Positions 21,979-33,221 of a stretch of DNA of 64,000 bases are shown here, one piece after another. The notes beneath the pieces are model-generated. The model was not told where the DNA came from. It was given only the letters and a program-made list of their open reading frames with translations, and did not search any database. Origin of the DNA: Bidens hawaiensis (taxonomy: Eukaryota; Streptophyta; Magnoliopsida; Asterales; Asteraceae); NCBI GenBank assembly GCA_021521415.1, contig JAIQDT010004202.1:1-64000 (forward strand), in the 5' to 3' direction. Made by a program: the position numbers and the translations under genes. Within the stretch, counting starts at the first letter, position 1. The number at the start of each line of letters is the position of its first letter.

Positions 21979-24900
21979 TGTAACGATTCCGACGAAACCA
22001 GGTATACCCTAACCGGTAGACAATAGCTACGCTATATTTAATGTCGGGTACATGAATTACCATAGTAATTATACGTGAATATATAATTCATCGTATTGAA
22101 TATGCGATTAATCGATCGATAGTTATTGAAACCCGAACGAATCGAGGGTTCAATTATAGACGATATCTATAATATTTAATGATTTTACGGAGCATTAATG
22201 CTTCGGGATAAGTAAAATACGGCACAGAAAAAGAATTTCGATTTAATGGTACGTCGGTACATTAAACGAAACCTTTAATACCAAACCGAGCAAGAGACGA
22301 TCGATCAAGCCGAAAAAGATGCGCAACTATTAATAATACGATGTTCTAAGATAATAAATGCCATGGTTTAAGTTTTTAAAGTTTTTAAATCGGTTTTATA
22401 TAAATTTCGTTTTTTAAGCCGAAAACGACCGTTTTAACCTCGTTTTAAGCCGAATTAGACATTTAACCGAAAAACGAACTGAACCAGATTATCCAAAACA
22501 TTATCCAGATTTCGGAAATCCAAACATGTGGCTAAGATTGGAGAAGTGGGTCCCACCCCACCCCCCTAACTACACCGATCGGACAAGGGGTATTCCCCCT
22601 TGTCTTGTTATTCTTTTTTTAACACAAACAAATCAACAATCTTCCTTTCCTCTCAAGATCATGAACTAAAAACCGAGAATTGTAGCAAGAACAATGAGGT
22701 AAAGATCGAGTTATCTACGTTTTCACCGTCCTTTCTTGAGTTTATTTGCAAGAAAATGAGGTTTCAAAGATGAAAACCGATTCTTGCATGATCAAGTGAT
22801 GTATACGGGTTATACAAGGGATCTTGGTCCAAGAAAGGAGTTAAACGAACCAAAAACGAATTTTTACAGTTTAAACTTTAGTTTTGAAACAATAACCGAA
22901 ACTATAGTGTAAGAGGCTTGATTGTGAGTGTAACTTGCTTGGTATTGTGGTATGATGGTTGTAGGTTCTGTGTTTAGTGAGAGATAAGGCGGAAAGACGA
23001 GTTTGTAGCTTGTAGTGGCGGAAAACAAAAGGTATATTCGGTTTATGTTCGGTTTTGGATTTTTGGACAGATTGTGGATGGTTTAGAGTTAGGTCATGAA
23101 ATTTGACAGAGGTGTTAAATATATGAAAATATGAGTTCTGTGAAAATTTGGTAATTTTTGGATAAAGGATGAATATTTGGTGAATTTAATGCTCGGTTTT
23201 GGCTAAAAATGGTGAAAAATAGTCAAATATCATGAAAAATTCTGGAAAATTTCAGAAAAGCTTTTTATAACATGTAAAAGTCACACACAAAATTTTAGGT
23301 CAGTTGGAGAAGTCTAAGTAGGCTTTTCGGTTAAACGAGTTCTAGGGTTTTCTAGCTCGGTTTTAGTGAAAATTGCATGTAAAAAGAGATTTTGGTTCTG
23401 GAAAAATTACAGGGAACTATGGAAATGGCAGGGGTCATCCAGGAAAAATTTGGGATTTTTCTAAGTTCGTTTGGTATTTACGACATATTTAGTGTTTAAA
23501 TAGTGTTTAAAAATAGATAAATAAATTTTAATATAAAAACTAATTCTGGAAATATTTTTATAAATTTCCCCACTGTCAAAATGTTATTTGTGCAAAATCT
23601 CAAGATCCGAGGATGAACGGATATTTATTTGGAATAAAAGTGAACTTTTATAATATAAAACGCGTAAACCAGCAAAGTTCGGGTAGACGAACTGACGGTG
23701 TATAAAAACCCTAAAAATGAACTATTTTCATATAACTGAGTTAAATAAGTAAAAATAAATCATCCGAAAATAATTCGGATGATTTGGGGAATTTTAAACG
23801 ATTTAACAGTTTCCGGTGCACTAAAGACGGAAACGGGTCCCGCGGCCAATCGGGGCGTCTAAACCGAGCTCTAATTTCACAACTTTAATTAAATTATCAG
23901 TCAACAACTATTTTCGGGTCGTGTGTGACCAAACTCATTTTGAAACGTAAAATCGGATATCTGTGCTAGGCACGCAAAACGGGGAAAACAAACTGATAGT
24001 AATTTTGGCTACTGAACTCTAAACGATATCACAATCTGAGTCCGGAGAAGTGTTTCTGGGTTAACATTGCCCCCGGAATGGGTACAGTACTGGGTTAACA
24101 GTGTCCCCAGATGTACTGGTTAACACGGTTAAAGATTATATAAACTATAATTGTATAATAACGATCATAGGGGTCATATTACAGATTGGACGTGTTAACT
24201 GATAATGATTGTTGTTACCTGCTTGCATGTGCTAAGGTGAGTTTCATGAGCCCCTTTTTCTGAATTGTTTTTAAATATTTTCTCGGGGCGGAAGCATGTT
24301 ACTACTGAAATGTTTAAATACATACTGAACGCATGGATTTGCGTGTATTTATATATATTTTATTGTACGGGAATCGTACGGAAATGTACTAAGATGGTAA
24401 TTATCTGAGTTGCTAACATTCTAAGGCCCCGGAACACGAGTGATTAACTGAAAGCCGGTAGAGTGTGGATAGTACTATTGGTCTGACAAACCCAACTGGT
24501 CCGGCATGGATTTGCTGATGTTTCCCAGCCAGTTGCACATGTCTATTTTGTTGTTCTATATATTTTGCTATGTAATGTTAGGCATAGCGGTTTGGGGCAG
24601 GTCCGTGGGCGGAGTATGCCACGGGGTTGTGTGCGGATAGTCAGAGGTTTCACTTGTGGGCTCAGCATAATTACATCGATAATATTATATTATGATATGG
24701 ATTTATCATGGTTTACACGAATTGTGAAACTCACCAACTATTCGTAGTTGACCCGTTTTCTCACATGCTTTTCAGGTACAATTTAGATGAAGTGATTGCT
24801 TACGTGCTAAGTGCTTGATGTGTGTAAGATTTGCGTGTGGGATGTTAGGATACATTATATTAAATAGAATTATGTATCATATTGTATGATGTGTGTATCA

Positions 24901-25039
24901 CCTAGACGGTAATGAAATATGAGATAATGTAATTTGAAGTATATTAATGTATTCGGTTTTCTTTATAAACAATGTGGTTGATATCAGAGGTGTCTGTTGC
25001 ATCCCGTTTACGTTTCCGCTGCGGTTACGGGGTGTTACA
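21979..25039 (+). repeat. Element A 3' LTR
   Basis: The 3,061 bp partner of 247-3309 begins TGTAACGATTCC, ends GGTGTTACA, and is followed by CTGAT. About 53 differences by eye. Confidence 0.95.
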
Positions 25040-25044
25040 CTGAT

Positions 25045-26727
25045 TCTTTTTGTCGACTGACACCATTGTTATCGTCTGGATGAGCATTAGAATCTTTGTC
25101 TTGATCAGTATTAGGAGTTTGATATACCATATCTTCATTACTTTTGAACTCATCTCCAAACTTCTGAAATAGCTTTTGTTGTAGATCAAGATACATAGCT
25201 GTTAGACCTCCCATTCCGGACTGCAATTCTTTACTCTTGGAGTCTTTATCTGAATTACTAGCCCCAATCTCCTGAATACGAACATCCTTGATTACCGAAT
25301 CCTGTTCGAGTTCAAAAACTCGTCATTGTAAAGCCTGAATGTCTACAGGAGCATTCTCAAGAACCAGTCCTTTTCCTTTGTTCTGAAGATAACTTTCCTG
25401 CATAGCAAGGATTTGAGCAACCTTTTCGGAAACACCTGAACTAGACTGACCTTGATCAAATTGACCGGAAGACCCAGTGGGAATATCTGCAGTATCAGAG
25501 TGTGGAATATCTATTTCAAAGTCAAAATCATCACCGAAATCACTGGACAACAGCTCCATAAATGTTGGCTTAGTAGTGGATGCAACTGGTTCAGTTTGCG
25601 ATTCTGGAGCATGTGATTCTGGTTGATCGCTATTTGGTTGAGGGTTGGTGGTTGATTCTGGTGCTGGTGCGAGTGTTGGTGTTGGTGTAGCTATGGTTGT
25701 TTTGACTTCATTGACCAACTCGCTAGATCTCGAATCATCCCATTTTCGTTTACGATGGATGAGATCAGCAGTTGGTTCTTCAACATAATCTTCCTCAATG
25801 TTTTCAGTAACTATCAGAGGAGGCTTCCGAGGAGTTGGCTGACGGTGCTCTTCTTCATCTTCTTCATCGTCAGAGATCTCAAATGTAGCAGCACGTGGTT
25901 GAGCGGGTACCACGTGTTCGTCAGCAACCTGAGCTATGACAGGCTCAGCTTCGGTCTCAGCGAAATGACCGAATTTTTCAAGTGGTTTCAATCCCTGGTA
26001 GACCACTTTGGCTCCCTTTCTTGACTGCTTCATCAACCCAAAGGAATTGGGTCCCATGGACTTCATATCCAAGGTCTCAACAGTTTTCACCAAGTCGGTG
26101 TAATGAGAATCATAGATCATCTACAAAAACCTTGGGTACATCAAAAACATCTCCTTATTCTTTGCCCTGAGATTACTCATCATTTCATTGAAGACAAACT
26201 TGGAATAGTTGTAATTCCAACCCATGATTAGAGCAACAACGGCAGACATTTGGGTGTGACTGATTTCATCTGAACCCCCCTTTCTTCCTGAGATACATGT
26301 GAAGAAAGTATGCAATAGATATCTCCAGTAAGGTTGAAACAGTTTCTTGATTGCTGGCAGATAAGTGCCTTCATACCTCATTCTTGTAATCACTTCAGTA
26401 ACCTCGACTGTAGGATACTCTGTTGGGTAGTCAGGTTGACCCCAAACAAAAGTACCTCTCTGATAATGGCTTCAGTAACAGTTGCAGGCTTCATCTGTAT
26501 TTTGGAGTCGATTGAAATCACTCCATTTGCCCCTTGAGGATTGATCTTTACATTCTTCCCGAAATCAGTAACCATCTTCTTGCAAATGACAGGATTCTAA
26601 CGAAGAGCATGAGAGATCCTGCAAGTATTTAGTCCAACAATCATCGACTTGAACTCCTTGTGGGCCAGTGGCGGATCATACAGGTGACCAGCTATATTAT
26701 GAGTGTCAACGGATTTTGATCAGCCAT
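25045..26727 (-). pseudogene. ORF3 of element C, N-terminal and middle part
   Basis: The conserved start is ATG at 26727 (MADQNPLTLI), next to the same TGCAGATATGGCTG context as in B and D. The N-terminal block is recognisable in shifted frames: MVTDFGKNVKIN, LLHTFFTCISGRKGGSDE and MFLMYPRFL align in order with the B/D block. An acidic, Pro/Thr-rich middle follows (residues such as ISDDEEDEEEHRQPTPRKPP), with a stop near 25323-25325 and a further open piece to 25045. It is then cut by element A and continues at 246-1. It is about as long as B ORF3 but much less similar outside the block. Function unknown. Confidence 0.78.
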
Positions 26728-26919
26728 ATCTGCACCAAACTTAACAAGTTAGATAGTAGTAATGGACATTTGAGCCATAAATTAAGAAACACATGAATTA
26801 TTAAGCATGGGTGGGCTCAAATGAAATTAAGTGACAATTCAAGTTGCATTGGAGTGGGCCAAAAGAAACATAACAGTAAAAGTCTGGGCCAAGGCTGTGA
26901 GAATTTTAGGCCTGGCAGG

Positions 26920-27130
26920 GGGATCTCGGTCAAAGTAATGGAGTTCTCGGTCAACAGAGATTGATGAAAGACAACCGAGAACTGAGGTTCTCGGTCAATA
27001 CATTTAATCGAGAACAGATGGGTTTTCGGTCAGAACAATTAACCGAGAACAAAGGAGTTCTCGGTCAGAAAATGACCGAGAACGAGATTCAAGGGGGGTT
27101 CTCGGTCAACAAAAGTCAAACCGAGAACCC
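26920..27130. repeat. GTTCTCGGTCAA array upstream of ORF3 (element C)
   Basis: About ten direct or inverted copies of GTTCTCGGTCAA and CCGAGAAC stand in 210 bp. They hold the same relative place as the GGCGAAGTT array in B and D. GGTCAA read on the other strand is TTGACC, the W-box core. Confidence 0.85.
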
Positions 27131-28397
27131 TTTGCCAGCTGGGCCGGGAACCCCTTGGATTCCACCTTGGAATATGTGAAGTCATCTTCAACCCACCGAG
27201 ATCCCCAAAAACCACCATTAGACCTGCAACATACTGATTAAGATCAATCGAAAACCCCAAATCAAGACTAATATATTCATCAACAGCCCAATTACTCATA
27301 ACACCAATGGTCAGTTCAACAAATCATTCGTAAGAACAGTTTGTGAGACCACAACAATAGGTCTTAGTGACATGTAAACCTCATATAACTATATCCAGTA
27401 CCTGCGAATCACAAAACAAACTTGAAGCTTTGATCAGTGAAAAGGTTTTGATCTCGGCAAGGAGTATTATAGAAGAGGATCTCGGCTGAGAAGGGTTTGT
27501 GATTGGTAAAATAATAAAAGTGAGAAAGAGAAACCCTTAAGATATTTATATCAAACTCAGTGGGCCGAAAACTCTTTGTGGGCCCAAAGTAAACCGAATA
27601 CCCAAAAACCAGCCCAACTGGACTCAAGATCCATTAGATGATATCCAAATCTTTCAAAACCCAAGTTTTAAGAAAAACACCATTTACACAAACGTTTCGA
27701 GTAGAGTAATTTCGAAGAAAGAAAAAATTAGCCAAGACAAGAAAAAAATAAAATAAGATAAAATCAAATAAAACAGAAATAAATTTTCACACACAAGTAA
27801 GACAACTCCCTTTATTTTAGCATCGGGATCAAATTTCAATTCTTCGTAAAGCTACCGCCCTTTTAATGAAAAGATCCGAACATGGAATAATATCGTTTAA
27901 GAGGCTGTCACAAGGATTCATGTTCAGCATTATTATGACTTTAAGAGACAGATTGATAGCGTGTATCCCATACTTAGCATGATCTTTCATCGCATCAGTG
28001 ATATGATTAAGGTTCAGTCAGGCATAAAGCTTAGATGGACATCACTCATGGACCTGTAATGCCTCCTATCTCTTCTCAAAATGTATTTGGCTTTCCCCAG
28101 ATCACCCCAATTTGATTCCAACCCCCTAGTTCTTGATCAAAATTAATTTTATACAAAGCATGGCTTATTTTTAAGGTTGAACGTTGGACTTAGTCCCAGT
28201 AAACTGATAGGCCTTTCATTCGAGACATGACAGGACTTACTTGTGTGCCCCCATCTCTGTAGTTCTAGTTTGAACCCTTTAAGCCTTGATAATGAGATAA
28301 CTTGAATAGACATAAATTACTTCAATTTTTTTTAATAATAATAATAATAGTAGCAATAGCTTGACTATACAGTATTTTTGGTGATCAAAACACTAAC

Positions 28398-28442
28398 GGG
28401 CTCGTGTATGACTGGGTAATTGCTTTTCTGCCTATCATTCGG
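28398..28442 (-). other. Conserved spacer block 2 (element C)
   Basis: Forty-four of 45 bases equal the block at 12007-12051 in B and 34677-34721 in D. Confidence 0.85.
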
Positions 28443-29167
28443 AGAGTTGTATCTGGAGACATGCACCTATCATCAAAATGACTCTCCATAGTAAGTTTAG
28501 CAAATTTAGTTTATATCACTTTAACTCTTACGCATCGTAGAAAGTACCATACACATCAATGACTGTTCTATAGCCTTTTAAGCTTAATAACTTCACCCGT
28601 TAGGCACGCAGAAACAATTTATCTATCACTTTTCAAAGGTTGGATCAATTTCCATTTGAAAATATTTTAAAGCTTCTAAAAAACTGTTAACTGAATAAAA
28701 ATATCACTTCCCAGAGAGTTAAGTAAAACACACGTGTTAAGCATTCAGTCACCCTGGTCACTTTAAGCCTTCAGGTTAATGGCTATCCATTGTAAGCACA
28801 AGTGGTTAACCGGACCAAACATGCATGAAAACACATGTCCTTCCGACTCAGAGTTACCGACATAATTTTAAGTGAAAGAACACGAAAAACAAAAACATAT
28901 CATAATCGCCCCGGGTGCTTTCAGTCATTAGGTAAATGGCTATCCTGTGATACTACAAGTAGAACACCGGACCAACCATATACAAGTATATGTCCTTCAA
29001 ACTTAAGCAACCGACATAATTTTAAGCGAAAATGAATCTTGAAAAACTCAGTTTCTTTTAATAATAAAAAAACAACTCACACACACTGTTTTTGTATTTT
29101 TGATTTTTCTCCCCCTAAATTTGTGCAAAAGTAAACAAAATATGTACAAATTTACTCCCAAAAAGAC

Positions 29168-29826
29168 TCAATCCTCGAAACGTAGCTTTTTTAGAAAACT
29201 CACAAGCACATTAAATTTTGATGTTCCGACCGGTTTTGTAAATAGGTCCGCCACGTTATTATCTGTGTGGACCTGTTCAAGATGAATCAATTTTCGATCG
29301 AAACAGTCACGAATAAAATGAATTTTAATATCGATGTGCTTGATTTTAGAATGTTGGACTGGGTTTTTCACAATAGCAATGGCTGCATCATTATCACAGA
29401 AAATGGGAGTGTCAAGAAATTCCAAACCGTAATCCAGCATCTGATTTTGCATCCAGATAACCTGAGAGCAGCAAGCGGATGCAACAACATACTCTGCTTC
29501 GAAGTAGACATCGTTTGTTGTTTCTTACACTGCCATGAAATGAGCCGATCTCCGAGAAACTGGTAGCCAGCTGACGTGGATTTCCTGTCAATGTCATCTC
29601 CACCATAATTGCTACAGCAAAAGCATAAAGATCAAATTCTGATTGTTTGGGATACCAAAGACCTAACTTCGGTTGTCCCTTCAGATATCTAAAAATTCAT
29701 TTGACAACAATTAAGTGAGAGAGTTTAGGATTAGCCTGGAAGCAAGCACATTGGCAGACTGCAAACATTATGTCGGGACGACTGGCTGTGAGATACATCA
29801 GAGACCCGATCATCGATCGACAGTAT
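29168..29826 (-). pseudogene. Element C RNase H and end of RT (right of the ORF3 spacer)
   Basis: On the - strand the RT end continues from 42885 after element D is removed: IGSLMYLTASRPDIMFAVC near 29760-29815. RNase H follows in broken frames, then an open 94-codon end: FCDNDAAIAIVKNPVQHSKI, then RDCFDRKLIHLEQV, with the natural stop at 29168. Stops and frame changes lie at about 29450-29700. In an intact element this domain removes the RNA template during reverse transcription. The junction with 42885 is clean across the AGTAT duplication. Confidence 0.88.
29822..29826. repeat. Target-site duplication of element D, left copy (AGTAT)
   Basis: AGTAT precedes TGTAGG and recurs at 42885-42889 after ACCAACA. 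Removing D and one copy restores RT of element C. Confidence 0.95.
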
Positions 29827-30241
29827 TGTAGGTTTCCTGGACGGATCGCACGAGATATCGCGGTCTACTCAGGTGCGGAATCCCTGCGTAGATCGTTACG
29901 AGTATAGAACACAAACACACGAATATACGAAACACGTTATATATTATAACCGAACTCACGTGATGTAAATATCACTATTACAAAACACACGTTCAACTCG
30001 ATCGACTCAAACGACTAACCTGAACAACCAACTGATTAACCTAAACCAGCCGTAACCTATCAATATAAATACACGACAACTTCGCCTGATATGTTCAGGC
30101 GAAGTTGTCCATAACTTCGCTTGTTCAACAAGTTCGCCTAGGCGAACTTGTTGACAACTTCGCTTATACAAAAACATAAATAACATTACAGACTCGATTA
30201 CAGACACTAGACTATGAACTACTGACATTTATGCACCAACA
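29827..30241 (-). repeat. Element D 3' LTR
   Basis: 415 bp, partner of 42470-42884. It carries inverted copies of GGCGAAGTT and AAGTTCGC at 30075-30165. Confidence 0.95.
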
Positions 30242-30257
30242 GACTCCCCCTTGGCAG
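30242..30257 (-). other. Polypurine tract of element D
   Basis: CTGCCAAGGGGGAGTC on the - strand, directly before the 3' LTR; identical to B. Confidence 0.85.
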
Positions 30258-30305
30258 TAGCTTCATATCTTGATCTTTAAGCTCTTGTCTTGTAATCCTG
30301 TATCT

Positions 30306-33221
30306 TCACGCATGCACTCCTTCTCTAACACATACCATGACTACTCGCTGATATTTCCTTGCTTCGTCCTTCCAAGCAGGAATATAGAATATCTTCATTT
30401 CATTCAACACTTGCAGATCAGCTTTCGATAAGTTAAAAAGATGCATCGGATCATACACCCTCAGCACTTCTTGTTCGTCTTCGTCTTCCATCACGGCTTC
30501 AGCAGTCTGGCAATCAACGTACCACCATTTTAGATTCTTCAACACATCTTGAGGCATAGTCTTCATTGGAACCTCCTTGATGCATCGGATCGGTTTGTAC
30601 TTCATCACCATCCATGGCTTGCCATCTGCTCTCATTCCCCTTTCTGTATCCTCCACGAGCTTTCCCTTCTGTGGCTTTAATAATTCAAACTTCTTCTCTT
30701 TTATGCTTTCTTTCCACACGATCTTCCCAATCACTCTTGCCATGTTGTCGTCACTTCTATTAATCAGGCCCAACCTGGCCAAATCCTTCACCTCACATTC
30801 CGGCAATGTATTGAGAGATCTCAAGGTTCTCTTGAAGTATTGAATACCATCAAAACGCTTCACCACAAACAACTTTATCTGTTCATCATATATCCAACAG
30901 ATAATTCCCTTCTTCGACTCAGCATAGCCTTTGATGTTATAACTCTTCTTGAACATGGTTGGAACAGCAGGCTTCTTGGTCTTAATAAACCAATGAGCAC
31001 AGCCTTCCTTCCACCTAGGCTGCTCCTCCCACTCAGTCTCATCCATCTCAGTACCCATGTCGGCTTTCTCAACATCTGGGATCTCGTGTTCAACGTCTTC
31101 TTCTACTATCTCCCCCTCTTCTATCCCATCTTCAATTACAATCTGTGCGCCAATCTTTTCAATCTCCTCACACGGCAGCACATCATCATCAAACACATCA
31201 TCATCTAGCATATCATCATCTAACTCTCTCAACGCATCAATCACATCATCATCATCATTAACCATCACCACCTCATCACCACCAACTGCACCTGCAGACT
31301 CCCCCTGAGCTGTGGAAGTCCCAAGAGCTTGAGTAGTTCTTGGCAACTCACCACCTGCACCTTTCGGTGCATTGGGATCATCGTCTCTGTCGTTTCTCTT
31401 CTTAGTCCTTAACTTGTCGCCTCTACAGCCTGTCTCCCCCTGAGATGCCAAGAACGCCTTCATAGCATCTATAATCCTCCCATGCTCAACCAGGAGGGAC
31501 GACTGTAGTTGATTTTTTGCTACAAGGCGTTGAATAGCCTGGGTCTGGATAAAGTTGATCCTTGATTGCTCTGCCACGACCCGCTCAAGTGCAGCTATTC
31601 TCTCCGAGTCTGAGATGGTTGCATCGAAATCAAATCTCATATTAGATGTATCTGGAGTATACTCAGCAGGGATTTCGAATGCAACTGGGACTTCAGAAGC
31701 AGTTGTGGACGTAACCGCAGGTGGTATCGTGACCGACAACCCTGCAGTTGCGACGACCGTCGACTCTACAAATTGTGCCACCACCTCTGAAGGAGTAAGC
31801 GTTGGAGGTGGTAACGACACAATCTCCGGAGTCGTCGTATGTAGTGTAGTGGATGGGATGCCGACGGCTGATGTAGCTACCACAGGAACTTCTGCGGCGC
31901 TTGTAACCTGTACAGAAGTAGGAACGATTGACATACCTGACAGTGCGGATGGAGCAAAACGTATAACACGTGAAGTCTCTCCAGCTCCCATACCAGCACC
32001 TGTCCTTTCACGTCTCGAACGTCTGATCAACTTGTGTATGTCCTCCTCTTCTTCCTCTGACTCACTATCATCCACCGTCCTCTTCCTCTTCCCCAACGTC
32101 CTCTCACGTGTCACCAACATCCTCCTCGCTTCATCCATCACATCGTCAAGATCTGAGTTAGCCACAGTCGTAGCTGCTCTAGTTACACTCACTTCCCTAA
32201 CCTGTGCAGCAGAGACCTGCACATCTTCTTGTGGATCAAAACGATCCATGTCGAAGAAACCTTGGCCGCCAAATGCAGCATCAAGGTCTACATCCTCCTC
32301 AGCCGCCACCACAGGCACAGTAGGTACATCTCGAGTTGCTCCTGCCTGTTGTGGTTGAGGGTCTCTGAACTCGTCCCCCCAAGCTGGCACATACCCCGGG
32401 TTTATCAAGTACCCGAAGAGTGGAGTATGCCTTGGATGACGTTCAGGCTTGCTCCTCGCACTCGAAGTACGGCATTGAGCAAACATACGTTAGCTCACAT
32501 TCTCCACGTATCTTATCGGGCGTCGTTGAGGCAAAGCTGGAGCCACATGGTTCAAGATCATCTGGATGAATCTTGGATACATTATGAACCGCTCACGAGC
32601 CATCGCCCTCCTCTGTCTATCAATCTCGTAGAAGACCATTTGACTGAAGCTATAACGTTTGTTATAGGTCAGTGCAGTCATTGCAGACTGCATGGTCGCA
32701 CCCATACCGTCAGTGCCCGCCTTCCTCCCAGACATGCATACTATCATAACGTGCATGAGGAAGCGCCACTGATCTAGTAGGAACCCCTTCCGTCTCTGGG
32801 TATCGCCCAATGGACCAGAATAGACCATTCTTAGAAATGCTCCATCACGAAACGGAGCCACAAACTCCGTACGGTCGTTCCGAGTCTCCTCTCCAAAGCG
32901 TAACGCCACCCGTATCTGTTCAGATGTGAACTGAACTTCTTGATTATTGACTGTTGCTCTCATGACCGGGGGCTCAACACGACAATCATACTCCACCGTC
33001 TGCCAGAAGTCCTCGATATTGGGTAAGGATATCGGTAGTGTCGTCGTGATTGCGTGAAATATCCTCGAGCGTAGGAGGAATGTGATTATCTCGCGATAAT
33101 CCTCCACACCACTCGCTTCCGGGTCTAAGGTGATGAACATGTTGTGACCCGGGAAGAATTGCCTCTGATTGTCTCCTCCGTCATCTCCTCCAGCACCTCC
33201 AGCACCGGCAACAGCAGCCAT
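30306..33221 (-). pseudogene. Element D ORF3, 972-codon frame with a single internal stop
   Basis: It starts at ATG 33221 (MAAVAGAGGAGGDDGG) and stays in one frame to the stop at 30306, broken only by TAA at 32490-32492 where B has a Lys codon. It gives the best view of the full protein: conserved N-terminal block (1-240), an acidic middle with a basic KLIRRSRRER stretch, a likely coiled coil (about 537-585), a second acidic run, and a conserved C-terminal region (about 700-970) with WIYDEQIKLFVVKRFDG, LPECEVKDLARLGLINRSDD and YDPMHLFNLSKADLQVL. It sits in sense between pol and the PPT, like env in a retrovirus, but I see no signal peptide or membrane helix. Function unknown; binding to nucleic acid or a host factor is a guess. 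Confidence 0.88.

Larger units (their letters stand above)
247..25039 (+). mobile_element. Element A: Tekay-type Ty3/gypsy chromovirus with 3.06 kb LTRs, interrupted by element B
   Basis: Two near-identical long LTRs (247-3309, 21979-25039) start TG and end CA and are flanked by CTGAT duplications. A tRNA-Met PBS follows the left LTR and a polypurine tract precedes the right LTR. Between them, in + order, are remnants of gag, protease, RT, RNase H, integrase and a chromodomain-like tail, all of chromovirus type. Element B splits RT. Without B the element is about 11.9 kb. The coding parts are full of stops and frameshifts, whereas I count only about 53 LTR differences (1.7%). It was therefore probably already defective when copied. 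Confidence 0.95.
26728..29167 (-). other. Element C spacer between pol and ORF3
   Basis: This 2.4 kb holds no credible gene. Moving from the pol end it contains two copies of a CGCCCC-GGTCA...TGGCTATCC block (about 28750-28790 and 28904-28950), block 2 (28398-28442), block 1 (28061-28113), block 4 (27825-27951), then an array of GTTCTCGGTCAA motifs and a splice-acceptor-like site before ORF3. The order matches B and D. Confidence 0.78.

Noticed and set aside
31555..32358. 267-residue open frame on the + strand
   Set aside because: It is the antisense shadow of ORF3 in element D, with biased composition that mirrors it.
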